From positions 186,001-250,000 of the forward strand of contig NZ_KZ819075.1 in assembly GCF_003115855.1 (NCBI RefSeq): 64,000 nucleotides of DNA, given 5' to 3'. This stretch comes from Brenneria corticis. GTDB taxonomy: Bacteria; Pseudomonadota; Gammaproteobacteria; Enterobacterales; Enterobacteriaceae. Below the pieces are notes generated by a model. The model saw only the letters and a list, made by a program, of their open reading frames with translations. It ran no database searches and was not told where the DNA came from. The translations under genes and the position numbers were made by a program. Shown one piece after another: positions 8,735 through 17,166 of the stretch (within the stretch, counting starts at the first letter, position 1; each line of letters starts with the position of its first letter).

Positions 8735-10249
8735 ATGATGTCTAACACCCAACCATCCCGACTGGAAATGCGCCATATTTCCATCTCATTTTCCGGCTTT
8801 CATGCGCTGAAACAGGTTGATTTCACTCTGCGGGGCGGGTCTATCCATGCCTTGACCGGGGCGAACGGCGCGGGAAAGTCGACGTTAATGGCGATTCTGT
8901 CCGGCGCCTACGACCACTACAGCGGCGACATTATTATCGACGGCGCGCGGGTTGATATCCATTCTCCGCGCGACGCCAAACGGTACGGCATCCATCTGGT
9001 GCAGCAGGAGGTGGACGTGGCGCTGGTGCCGACCCTGTCGGTGGCGGAAAATATAATGCTGGATACGCTGGCGCAGTTCGGGCACGTGCTCAACTGGCCG
9101 CGGCTTTATCGCCAGGCGCAGTCCCTGCTCGACCAGCTCGGCATCCACCTGGATGTCCGCCAGCGCCTGGACCGCTGCTCGCTGGCGGAAAAACAACAGA
9201 TCCTGTTGGCCAGAGCCTTATCCCATGAATGCCGTTTTTTAATTCTCGATGAGCCGACCGCCCCGCTCGACCAGGCGGAAAGCGCCCGTCTGTTTCAGGT
9301 GGTGCGGCGCCTGCAGGCCGAGGGCATCGGCATCGTTTTTATTTCTCACCGCATCCATGAGCTGAGTGAAATCTGCGACACGCTGACCGTGCTGCGCGAC
9401 GGCGAGTTCGTCAGCAGCGGCGCTATGCAAGGGCTAAGCGGCGAACAGATCGTCGAACGCATGCTCGGCCACCGGCTGGATGATATTTTTCCGCCGCGCC
9501 GCACGGCGCCGCCGGCGGATCCGCTGCTGCGGGTCGCCGGCCTGCACGACGAAACGCTGCTGCGGGATATCTCGCTGACGCTGCGTAAAGGCGAAGTGCT
9601 GGGGATCGCCGGGCTGGCGGGCGCCGGCAAAACCGAGCTGTGTAAAGCGCTGTTCGGCGCCACGCCCAGCCAGATCGCACAGGGAGAATATAACGGCGCC
9701 CCCTGGCGGCCGCACTCGCCGCATCAGTCCGTCGAACAGGGTATTGCGCTGGTTCCCGAAGAGCGGCGCAAAGAGGGCATATTTCTCGATGAGTCGGTCA
9801 CCATGAATCTCAGCGTCAGCGCCAGCGACAGCTTTTCCCGCTGGGGAATATTCAGCCGCCGGCAGGCGCTGGTCTGGGCCAGAAAAGTGATTCAGCAGTT
9901 AACCATTCGCACCACCGGGCCAATGCAAAAGCTGGTTCGGCTCTCGGGCGGCAATCAACAAAAAGTGGCTATCGGCAAATGGCTGCGCAGCGAGGCGCAG
10001 GTGCTGATCTTTGACGAGCCCACCAAAGGAGTCGATATCAAAGCGAAACAGGATCTGTTCTCGCTGATTGACGGCCTTGCACGGCAGGGTAAAGGCATTA
10101 TTTACGCCTCGGGCGAATTTTCCGAGCTGGTCGGGCTGTGCGACCGTATCTGCGTACTGTGGGATGGCCGTATCGTCGCCGAACTGGACGCATCCGCCAT
10201 CGATGAAGAAACATTGTTATTGTATTCAACCGGAGGAACTCCCGCGTGA
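8735..10249 (+). CDS. Sugar-type ABC importer, duplicated ATP-binding subunit
   Basis: The 504-residue protein has the two-cassette layout of RbsA/MglA/AraG-type ATPases. The first Walker A is GANGAGKST with Walker B LILDEPTAPL. The second cassette has GLAGAGKTE and LIFDEPTKGV with an intact signature LSGGNQQKV, while the first signature is the degenerate RCSLAEKQQI, as is normal in this family. It powers uptake of a carbohydrate or similar solute. It overlaps the permease gene by 4 nt (GTGA), so the two are translationally coupled. No periplasmic binding protein gene is adjacent. E. coli has mglBAC at this spot, but this ATPase differs clearly from MglA, so the substrate is unknown. Confidence 0.92.
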   Translation: MMSNTQPSRLEMRHISISFSGFHALKQVDFTLRGGSIHALTGANGAGKSTLMAILSGAYDHYSGDIIIDGARVDIHSPRDAKRYGIHLVQQEVDVALVPTLSVAENIMLDTLAQFGHVLNWPRLYRQAQSLLDQLGIHLDVRQRLDRCSLAEKQQILLARALSHECRFLILDEPTAPLDQAESARLFQVVRRLQAEGIGIVFISHRIHELSEICDTLTVLRDGEFVSSGAMQGLSGEQIVERMLGHRLDDIFPPRRTAPPADPLLRVAGLHDETLLRDISLTLRKGEVLGIAGLAGAGKTELCKALFGATPSQIAQGEYNGAPWRPHSPHQSVEQGIALVPEERRKEGIFLDESVTMNLSVSASDSFSRWGIFSRRQALVWARKVIQQLTIRTTGPMQKLVRLSGGNQQKVAIGKWLRSEAQVLIFDEPTKGVDIKAKQDLFSLIDGLARQGKGIIYASGEFSELVGLCDRICVLWDGRIVAELDASAIDEETLLLYSTGGTPA

Positions 10250-11241
10250 GTCACCAACTTTCACCTAACGGGGTTCTCCCCTTTCGCCACCACCTGTTCG
10301 AGTTTTTGTACAAGTGGGGCATGCTGATCACCGTTCTGGCGCTGATTACCCTTTTCGGCCTGGCATCGGATAACTTTCTCGATCCCTACAACATCATCAA
10401 TATCCTGCGCTCTATCGCCATCGTTACGGTGATCGCCATCGGCGTGTCCATTTCCCTCTCCGTGGGCGGGTTCGACCTTTCCGTCGGCTCGACGGCTTCG
10501 CTTGCCAATGCGCTGGTGATTTCGCTGTTCGTCTGGCATGGATTCGGCACCACGGGAGCCATCGTCCTGACGCTGCTGCTGTGTACGCTGGTGGGACTGT
10601 TCAACGCCTTTCTGATCGTGGTGCTGAAAATCCCCGATATGCTGGCGACGCTCGCCAGCCTGTTCGTCATTCAGGGCGTGGCGATGACCTACAGCTACGG
10701 CGGCTCCATCACCCAGAATATGGTGCTGCCCAGCGGCGAAATGGCCGAAGGCCTTATCCCCGAGTTTTTCTCCACGCTGGGGCAGGTTCCGGTAATTGTC
10801 GTCATCATGCTGGTGGTGACGCTGGTGGTGCAACTTTATCTGTCGCTGACCAAACACGGCCGCCGCATGTACGCCATCGGCGGCAACCCGGAAGCGGCGC
10901 GTCTGGCGGGCATCAGAACGGCGCGCTATCGGGTTCAGGCGTATATCTTCTCTTCGCTGCTGGCGGCGCTGGGAGGGATTTTACTGGCCTCGCGCATTGG
11001 CTCCTCACAGGTCAACGCCGGCGGAGGCTATTTAATGGACGCGGTCGCCGCCGCCTATATCGGTTTCTCGCTGGCGGGTTCCGGCAAGCCGAATGCGTTG
11101 GGAACGCTGGTCGGCGCGGTGATTCTCGGCGTACTGCAAAACGGGCTGGTGATGCTTTCCGTGCCATACTACGCCATGGATATCATCAAAGGCCTGGTGC
11201 TGGCGCTGGCGCTGGCCATCACCTACATTCAGAAACGCTAA
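10246..11241 (+). CDS. Sugar-type ABC importer, permease subunit
   Basis: The 331-residue RbsC/MglC-type permease has about eight to ten hydrophobic segments. It carries the conserved motif SLSVGGFDLSVGS after the first segments and the cytoplasmic loop for ATPase contact, YAIGGNPEAARLAGI. The GTG start overlaps the ATPase stop by 4 nt. The ATPase-permease pair forms a two-gene operon, and a 12-bp inverted repeat just after the stop may end it. The binding protein must be encoded elsewhere or be shared, so substrate assignment from sequence is not possible. Confidence 0.92.
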   Translation: MSHQLSPNGVLPFRHHLFEFLYKWGMLITVLALITLFGLASDNFLDPYNIINILRSIAIVTVIAIGVSISLSVGGFDLSVGSTASLANALVISLFVWHGFGTTGAIVLTLLLCTLVGLFNAFLIVVLKIPDMLATLASLFVIQGVAMTYSYGGSITQNMVLPSGEMAEGLIPEFFSTLGQVPVIVVIMLVVTLVVQLYLSLTKHGRRMYAIGGNPEAARLAGIRTARYRVQAYIFSSLLAALGGILLASRIGSSQVNAGGGYLMDAVAAAYIGFSLAGSGKPNALGTLVGAVILGVLQNGLVMLSVPYYAMDIIKGLVLALALAITYIQKR

Positions 11242-11252
11242 TCCCCCCGCCC

Positions 11253-11287
11253 CTCACTGCCTGACGATGTCAGACTCAGGCAGTGAG
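11253..11287 (+). terminator. Perfect 12-bp inverted repeat after the ABC permease
   Basis: CTCACTGCCTGA and its complement flank an 11-nt loop just 12 bp after the permease stop. No T tract follows, so this may be a weak terminator or an RNA-stabilising hairpin. The remaining 317 bp up to the converging 2-hydroxyacid dehydrogenase hold nothing recognised. Confidence 0.55.
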
Positions 11288-11604
11288 CCTGGCGCCGTCT
11301 CCTGCCGCCGCCCGTATCGCTATTACAGCGCGATTATCGGGCGATTTATTGCCATGGCGACATTTATCGGAAAAAAGGATGACCGCTAAAAATAGTAAAC
11401 TCACTTATTTAAGACGGAACAATTTATAAGGGCACATAAATAAAAATCATTTACGTGGATACCGCAAACCAATAAGCAGCAGTCCAATTAAATGCCAAAA
11501 GAGTATTATGTACGCAATATTACAGCTATGGGATACCTGGCCGAGACCAATCCTATCTAAAAAGCCGAACGATATATCCTTCGGCTAAACTTAATAGGCA
11601 GATA

Positions 11605-12567
11605 TCAATATCCATTCTGTTGAACAAACTCATCAATATTCTCAACCGTTTTTTCCATCAATTCCTGTAGAGATGAGGCGGAGGTCCAGCCGATATGAGG
11701 CGTAATCAGCAGGTTAGGCAATATTTTCGCCGCGCTCATTAACGGATTATCTTTTGTCGGCGGCTCCTGGGTCAGACAATCCAATGCCGCGCCGGCGATA
11801 CGGCGGTGATTCAGGGCGGACAATAGCGCGGCTTCATCAATCAGCCCCCCTCTGGCGGTATTAATAATCGACACCGTGGGCTTACACAACGCCAGCGTGT
11901 GTGAATTTATCAGACAGCGGGTTTCATCGCTTAACGGGCAGTGCAGGGAAAGGGTATCCGCAGACTGCATGACCTGTTCAAAGGGTAAATACCCCGGACG
12001 GCACTGCGCCACGCCTCTGCGTTCGGCGAATAGAACTTTCATCCCCAGAGCCGTGCCTAGGCGCGCCACTTCGCGGCCAATGGCTCCGGCGCCAATGATT
12101 CCCAGCGTTGAACCGGCGATATCTTTTACCGGATGGTCAAAATAGGAAAACTGAGGCTGACTGGCCCAGCGATCGCCAAGCTGATCGCGATACCAACCCA
12201 TCAGACTATGCTTAAGCGCGAAAATCATGGCGATGGCGTGTTCGGAAACCGCCTGGGTGGAATAATTCGCTACGTTCTTTACGCTGATGCCCAGTTCCGC
12301 GGCGGCGACGGTATCAATGTTATTGGTGCCGGTAGCCGTTACCGCAATCAGTTTCACCGTGGGCAATGCCGACAGGATTTCCCGCGTCAATACCGTTTTA
12401 CTGGTGATAATGATGTCGCTGTTTTTCGCCCTGTCAATAACCAGCTCAGGCGGAGTATGACTATATTCGATCCATTCATGGCGGCATTGCGGTCGCCTGA
12501 AACTATTTTTTTTCATAAAAATAGTTTCAGGCAATGCGCCCTTATCTAAAAAGGTAATTTTTAACAT
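11605..12567 (-). CDS. D-isomer-specific 2-hydroxyacid dehydrogenase
   Basis: The 320-residue NAD(P)-dependent enzyme interconverts a 2-oxo acid and a D-2-hydroxy acid. The Rossmann motif is GIIGAGAIGREVARLG. The catalytic Arg-Glu-His triad is in NTARGGLIDE, TQEPP and TPHIGW. Compared with the usual start of this family, a short in-frame stretch at about residues 14-24 (ETIFMKKNSFR) is unusual. It is encoded by a 16-bp perfect inverted repeat. The ATG inside the loop of that repeat could be a second start, but the upstream MLKITFLDKG matches family members. The substrate is unknown; glycerate, lactate or similar enzymes have this length. It is monocistronic and converges with the ABC transporter genes. 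Confidence 0.88.
   Translation of the reverse strand: MLKITFLDKGALPETIFMKKNSFRRPQCRHEWIEYSHTPPELVIDRAKNSDIIITSKTVLTREILSALPTVKLIAVTATGTNNIDTVAAAELGISVKNVANYSTQAVSEHAIAMIFALKHSLMGWYRDQLGDRWASQPQFSYFDHPVKDIAGSTLGIIGAGAIGREVARLGTALGMKVLFAERRGVAQCRPGYLPFEQVMQSADTLSLHCPLSDETRCLINSHTLALCKPTVSIINTARGGLIDEAALLSALNHRRIAGAALDCLTQEPPTKDNPLMSAAKILPNLLITPHIGWTSASSLQELMEKTVENIDEFVQQNGY
12495..12532 (-). repeat. 16-bp perfect inverted repeat inside the 2-hydroxyacid dehydrogenase gene
   Basis: GCCTGAAACTATTTTT at 12495-12510 and its exact complement at 12517-12532 leave a 6-nt loop containing an ATG in the coding direction. It lies about 35 to 75 nt inside the gene and is in frame. In mRNA it would make a strong hairpin close to the ribosome entry region. 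Confidence 0.85.
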
Positions 12568-12824
12568 TGCGTGTGTCCTGTTTATTATTTATACGTTAAG
12601 CGTTTAATAGCGATAGTAACAAAATCCCCTTACCAAAACTAACCGCGCAATTTTCCACAGGGAAATAACAACGGTACTTTTTCGCTTATATCGTCAAAAT
12701 GATAGCACGCTAATTATTTAGAACTAAATTTAATTTGTGATAAATCTTATTATTATTGGCGCTGATATATGCGTCGCGATTAGTGGTTATCAGCGTAGAC
12801 AGCATTAAGAAAATTAACAACGTC

Positions 12825-12858
12825 AACGATAATGAATTTCATTCATTATCGTTTTTTT
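12825..12858 (+). terminator. 13-bp palindrome with T7 tail, also Fur-box-like
   Basis: AACGATAATGAAT, TTC, then the exact complement ATTCATTATCGTT at 12841-12853, running into seven T (12852-12858). This is the form of an intrinsic terminator on the plus strand, but no plus-strand gene is visible upstream of it. The arms contain GATAAT and ATTATC, the building blocks of a Fur site, between cirA and the dehydrogenase gene. Apart from this element and the cirA hairpin, the 463-bp gap 12568-13030 holds nothing recognised. Confidence 0.55.
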
Positions 12859-12990
12859 ATAAAAAACCGGCGTAAATAGCACTGGCGGCTTTCTATACTC
12901 TTTATTTTCGCTGGCTATGCCGGTCATCAAGACGGATAAGGACGTTGGGAATATCTTTGCGGACTAACAGAAGGGGAAGTGGCGGGAAAA

Positions 12991-13019
12991 GTGATGTGGA
13001 CTTTAGGCGCCCACATCAC
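12991..13019 (-). terminator. Terminator hairpin of cirA
   Basis: GTGATGTGG and its exact complement CCACATCAC enclose an 11-nt loop 11 bp after the cirA stop. On the minus strand the stem is followed by TTTT. Confidence 0.75.
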
Positions 13020-13030
13020 CGGCTGGCTTA

Positions 13031-15148
13031 TCAGAAGGTTACATTTACCGATACCCAGTAGTTACGGCCAGGCAAGACGGAACCGGCGGTGCTCTGCGAG
13101 GAGGTGAAGTAATCCCCCGCCGTTGTGGTGCCGCTTCCTACCGCGAAGACATGGGTCTTGGTAAAGTCCTTATCCAGCAGGTTGTTAACTGCTCCATTAA
13201 GGGTGACATCCTTCGATACTTTATAGGAGCCGCCCAGATTAAATACGGTGAATGACTTAAAGTCAGAGCCTAAATTGTCATGAACTACTTTGTTAGCGTC
13301 AGAGAGATTTTCATAATTCGAGGTAAAACGCGCCGTTTTACTGCGGTATTCCGCCTTCAGCCAGGTGGAAAGCTTCTCATTGACGTTCCAGTTCAGGCGG
13401 GCATTAGCCATATGCTTCGGCGTATTGGTCAGGCGAGCGCCTTTGTCTACACCATCCTTCTGTTCACTGTCGGTAAAGGTGTAGTTCAGATTCAGTTTCC
13501 AGTCCTCCGACCATAACGGAACGGTGGTCGCCAGTTCCAGACCTTGAGTCACCGCTTTACCAATATTGCGATAACTTACGGCTGTACCACCATTATAATC
13601 GACATCATAGCTATCGATTTTATTGCGATAACGATTATGGAACAGAGTCGCATTAGCACCAAATCCGGTATAGTTCTCATAGTACACGCCCACTTCAGTA
13701 TTGACGCTTTTCTCCGGATTCAGATCCGGATTACCAATAGTAACAACTGAACCCTGACCGGTAAGGCCGCTCACACCATCATGCAACCGGGACATCGAAG
13801 GTGCCTTATAGCCGGTGCTTACTCCCCCCTTCACCGTCCAGTCGTCCGACGCATTCCATACCAGATAGGAGCGCGGGCTCACATTGCCGCCAAATACCTC
13901 GTGATGATCGTAACGAGCACCGTAGGTCAGCGCCAGGGAGTCCAGCAGCCGCCACTCGTCCTCGGCAAACAGCGCCCAGGTATCCTGTTCGAATTTCTCC
14001 CCGGTCTTCACCTGCACGATGCCGTCCTTCATCGTCGCATTCCAGTACTGGCCGCCGACGCTAAGCAGATGGCTGTCGCCCAGCGGCGCTACCAGTTTGG
14101 TATCCAGAATAATATTGGTATTTTTCAGCAGCCGTTTATCCCCTACCGCATCAGCCGGAACTTCAGATCCCGCAGAAATTAAGCGCCCCTTTGTTTCAGT
14201 CTGGTTATAAGACAAGCTGGAACTCCAGGTACCGAAATCCAGTTGGTTATCGCTGCCCAGCGTTACCTTGCGGCGCTGGTAGCGCAGCGTATCCTCATAG
14301 CCCCCTCGAGAACCAGAGCCCAGCGTTCCCAATTGCGCTTCGCTATTATCATATTTCTGGTTGGCGATTTCGCCGTCCAGCCACAGAGAGTTTCTCCCGT
14401 CCAGCGCCCAGGTCAGCTTGCCGCCAAGCAGATAGTTATCCGATTTCACCGGGTTCGGTCCGCGATTGCTAAGTTCGGTTCCGGTGGTCGAGGATTCCAC
14501 GCTTGAGGCGTCGCGGCGGAAAACGCTGCCGCGCAGCGCCAGCCCCAGCTTGTCTTCAATCAGCGCGCCGCTGGAATAGAAGGTGAATTTGGAGGTATCG
14601 CCATATTTGGTATCTTCCTGGAAAGCATGATCGAGGGACAGCGAACCGGACCACTCCTTCGCCACCTTTTTGGTAATGATATTCACCACCCCGCCCATGG
14701 CGTCGGAGCCGTACAGGGTGGACATCGGCCCGCGAATAACCTCAATGCGCTCAATGGCGGACAGCGGCGGCATAAAGCTGGTATTCATGGTGCCGAAGCC
14801 GTTCGGCGTAACGTCCGAGGTACCGTTCTGACGAATGCCGTCAACCAGGATCAATGTATAATCGCTAGGCATACCACGAATGCTGATATCCAGCCCGCCC
14901 GTTTTTCCGGTGGAACTGCGCACGTCAACGCCTTCCACATCGCTCAGCGCCTCGGCCAGATCGTTGAATTTGCGTTTACTCAGTTCGTCCTGACTTATCA
15001 CCGAAATACTGGCCGCGGCGTCGGTGATCTTTTGTTCATAGCCGGAAGCCGTAACGACCAGCACATCATCCTGCGTCGCGCCGATAACGGATGTCGATGC
15101 GCTTGCTGCGAGCGCCAGTGCCACTGATTTTTTTATACTAATTGACAT
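13031..15148 (-). CDS. cirA: TonB-dependent catecholate siderophore receptor CirA
   Basis: The 705-residue outer-membrane receptor begins with a signal peptide (about 23 residues, ending VIGA). The TonB box is in DDVLVVTASG at about residues 27-36. A plug domain to about residue 170 follows (VEGVDVRSSTGKTGGLDISI, GPMSTLYGSDAMGGVVNIIT). A long beta-barrel ends with aromatic YWVSVNVTF, the outer-membrane sorting signal. Length and gene order (cirA-lysP-yeiE) match the E. coli colicin I receptor, which imports dihydroxybenzoyl-serine and related ferric catecholates. A Fur-like box lies in the promoter region. Confidence 0.94.
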   Translation of the reverse strand: MSISIKKSVALALAASASTSVIGATQDDVLVVTASGYEQKITDAAASISVISQDELSKRKFNDLAEALSDVEGVDVRSSTGKTGGLDISIRGMPSDYTLILVDGIRQNGTSDVTPNGFGTMNTSFMPPLSAIERIEVIRGPMSTLYGSDAMGGVVNIITKKVAKEWSGSLSLDHAFQEDTKYGDTSKFTFYSSGALIEDKLGLALRGSVFRRDASSVESSTTGTELSNRGPNPVKSDNYLLGGKLTWALDGRNSLWLDGEIANQKYDNSEAQLGTLGSGSRGGYEDTLRYQRRKVTLGSDNQLDFGTWSSSLSYNQTETKGRLISAGSEVPADAVGDKRLLKNTNIILDTKLVAPLGDSHLLSVGGQYWNATMKDGIVQVKTGEKFEQDTWALFAEDEWRLLDSLALTYGARYDHHEVFGGNVSPRSYLVWNASDDWTVKGGVSTGYKAPSMSRLHDGVSGLTGQGSVVTIGNPDLNPEKSVNTEVGVYYENYTGFGANATLFHNRYRNKIDSYDVDYNGGTAVSYRNIGKAVTQGLELATTVPLWSEDWKLNLNYTFTDSEQKDGVDKGARLTNTPKHMANARLNWNVNEKLSTWLKAEYRSKTARFTSNYENLSDANKVVHDNLGSDFKSFTVFNLGGSYKVSKDVTLNGAVNNLLDKDFTKTHVFAVGSGTTTAGDYFTSSQSTAGSVLPGRNYWVSVNVTF

Positions 15149-15231
15149 GTTTTTTGTCCTTCTAAAAACGGATAGGCCACATTGAGTTTTTTTGTCAGAA
15201 CCAGTGTAATTATTTCAATCAAATTGTAAAT

Positions 15232-15250
15232 AGAAATAAATATCATTTAC
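15232..15250 (-). promoter_or_regulatory. Fur-box-like sequence upstream of cirA
   Basis: On the minus strand the segment reads GTAAATGATATTTATTTCT and agrees with the 19-bp Fur consensus at 13 positions by hand alignment. It is 84 bp upstream of the cirA start, in an AT-rich region with further GATAAT-like hexamers. Iron repression of cirA by Fur is well known in E. coli; binding here is inferred. The 210 bp between this site and the lysP terminator (15251-15460) are AT-rich, with nothing else recognised. Confidence 0.6.
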
Positions 15251-15460
15251 AAAATCATTCACAAATAATATTAATTATATTAATGTTAATAAAAACAACA
15301 AGATAGTAAAAACCATTAATAAGCCTTATCTCGGCGTATAAAAAACGCCCAATAAAACAAGTGAATAAATTTGTTCAACTTCGATGATTTAAACCACGAC
15401 AGGGGAGCAGATCACAGAAACGGATTAGAAAAAATTAATTGGGAAGGATAAAAACAGCAT

Positions 15461-15495
15461 AAAAAAAGGGTTGTTCCACCTACGTGAAACAACCC
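15461..15495 (-). terminator. Intrinsic terminator of lysP
   Basis: GGGTTGTT (15468-15475) pairs with AACAACCC (15488-15495) around an inner CAC/GTG stem. On the minus strand the stem runs into seven T (15461-15467). It lies about 60 bp past the lysP stop. Confidence 0.8.
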
Positions 15496-15553
15496 GATAA
15501 GAGTCGGCGTCATACCCGCCAGATGTTGAGAGCAACACCTGCGGGCATAGAGC

Positions 15554-17026
15554 TTATTTGCTTTCCGGGAAGGTCATATCCCGATATTTAATAAAACGTG
15601 TACCGCGGGAAAGTTTATAACCAAACCAAATCAATAAAAACAATGGGATACCGATATAGGTTGCCGTTACGCCGTACCAGTCGATCTTATCTTCCAGAAA
15701 AGCCTGATAGTTTTGCCCGAGGGTGATAATCAGGCAGAGCACGAAGGCGAAGATCGGCCCCAGCGGGAAGAAACCGGAACGGTACGGAAGACGGTCAAGA
15801 TCGTGCCCCTGCATCACGTAACCGCGACGGAAGCGATAGTGGCTGATGGCAATCCCCAGCCAGGCGATAAACCCGGTCATGCCCGAGGTATTCAGCAGCC
15901 ACAGATACACCGTCTGGTTACCGTACATCGACGACAGGAAACAGAGCGCCGCCACCACCGTGGTTGCATACAGCGCATTGCGCGGCACGCCGCCTTTCGA
16001 CAGCCGGGCGAAAATACGCGGCGCCTTGCCTTCCGAGGCCAGGGTAAACAGCATGCGCGTCGAAGCGTACATGCCGGAGTTGCCCGCGGACAGCACCGCC
16101 GTCAGGATAACCGCGTTCATAACCGCCGCCGCCGACAGCAGCCCTGCATGCTGGAACACCAGGGTAAACGGGCTGACGGTAATATCTTTCACATCGTTGC
16201 GCAGCAGGCTGGGGTCGGTATAGGGAATGATCAGGCTGATGATCAGGATGGCGAAAATATAGAACAGCAGAATACGCCAGAATACCTGACGAACCGCGCG
16301 GGGAATATTTTTCTGCGGATCCTTCGACTCGCCGGCGGCAATGCCGATAAGCTCCGTGCCCTGAAATGAAAAGCCGACGATCATCGCCACGCCGATCATG
16401 GCGGAGAAACCGCCGGCAAAAGGCGCATCGTCAATCTGCCAGTTATGGAAGCCGGCGTTTTCCGCGCCGCGCAGAATGCCGGCGATCATCAGAATCCCCA
16501 CGGCGATAAAGATAATGACCGTCGTCACCTTGATCAGCGAGAACCAGTATTCCGCTTCGCCGAATCCTTTTACCGAAATGTAGTTCAGCAGGAACATCAG
16601 GGCCAGGAACAGCGCGCTCCAGATCCAGCCGGACACCTCCGGAAACCAATATCCCATCACCAACTGGGCGGCGACCAGGTCGACCGCGATGGTAACGGCC
16701 CAGTTGTACCAGTAATTCCATCCCAGCGCGAAGCCGAAGCCCTCTTCCACGTAGCGGGCGCCATAGGTGGAAAATGAGCCGGACGTCGGCATAAACGCCG
16801 CCAGCTCTCCCAGACTGGTCATCAGGAAGTAAACCATCAGGCCGATCAGGGCATAGGATAACAGCGCGCCGCCCGGCCCCGCCTGTGAAACCGTAGCGCC
16901 GGAAGCGACGAAAAGCCCGGTGCCAATCGAGCCGCCAATGGCGATCATCGTCAAATGCCGGGCTTTAAGCTCGCGGCGTAGTGTGGGTTTCCCCTGAATG
17001 TCACTTTGAGTGTTTTGCTGAGCCAT
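15554..17026 (-). CDS. lysP: Lysine-specific permease LysP
   Basis: The 490-residue amino-acid permease (APC superfamily) has the family start LKARHLTMIAIGGSIGTGLF and about twelve hydrophobic segments, including YFLMTSLGELAAFMPTSGSF and the GFSFQGTELIGIAAGES helix. Length and sequence agree with E. coli LysP, which imports L-lysine by proton symport and also restrains the acid-stress regulator CadC. It lies between cirA and yeiE as in E. coli. The short gap to yeiE and the shared direction do not imply an operon; an ArgP-type activator regulates it in E. coli. Confidence 0.94.
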   Translation of the reverse strand: MAQQNTQSDIQGKPTLRRELKARHLTMIAIGGSIGTGLFVASGATVSQAGPGGALLSYALIGLMVYFLMTSLGELAAFMPTSGSFSTYGARYVEEGFGFALGWNYWYNWAVTIAVDLVAAQLVMGYWFPEVSGWIWSALFLALMFLLNYISVKGFGEAEYWFSLIKVTTVIIFIAVGILMIAGILRGAENAGFHNWQIDDAPFAGGFSAMIGVAMIVGFSFQGTELIGIAAGESKDPQKNIPRAVRQVFWRILLFYIFAILIISLIIPYTDPSLLRNDVKDITVSPFTLVFQHAGLLSAAAVMNAVILTAVLSAGNSGMYASTRMLFTLASEGKAPRIFARLSKGGVPRNALYATTVVAALCFLSSMYGNQTVYLWLLNTSGMTGFIAWLGIAISHYRFRRGYVMQGHDLDRLPYRSGFFPLGPIFAFVLCLIITLGQNYQAFLEDKIDWYGVTATYIGIPLFLLIWFGYKLSRGTRFIKYRDMTFPESK

Positions 17027-17166
17027 TATTATCCTGACTGCTCTTACTAAAAATCGAGGCGGGATTGTAGCAAATAGCCTTATGCTGAATAGTCTGGATC
17101 GCCGAGTTATAAGTGAGGTTCATAACTCGCGCCCGATTATTAGCAACGGCGCAGGGAGAACGAAGG

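Noticed and set aside
8569..8784. Minus-strand frame between hcxA and the ABC transporter
   Set aside because: It overlaps the transporter start and the promoter region, and its protein shows no family features.
10581..11264. Alternative plus-strand frame inside the ABC permease gene
   Set aside because: It is out of frame with the RbsC-type permease, which has intact motifs, and is Arg/Gly-rich shadow sequence.
11253..11287. Inverted repeat after the ABC permease as an insertion-sequence end
   Set aside because: No transposase gene or matching second end is nearby; a terminator-like role is simpler.
14627..15127. Plus-strand frame of 166 residues opposite cirA
   Set aside because: It is antisense to the CirA signal and plug region with no independent support.
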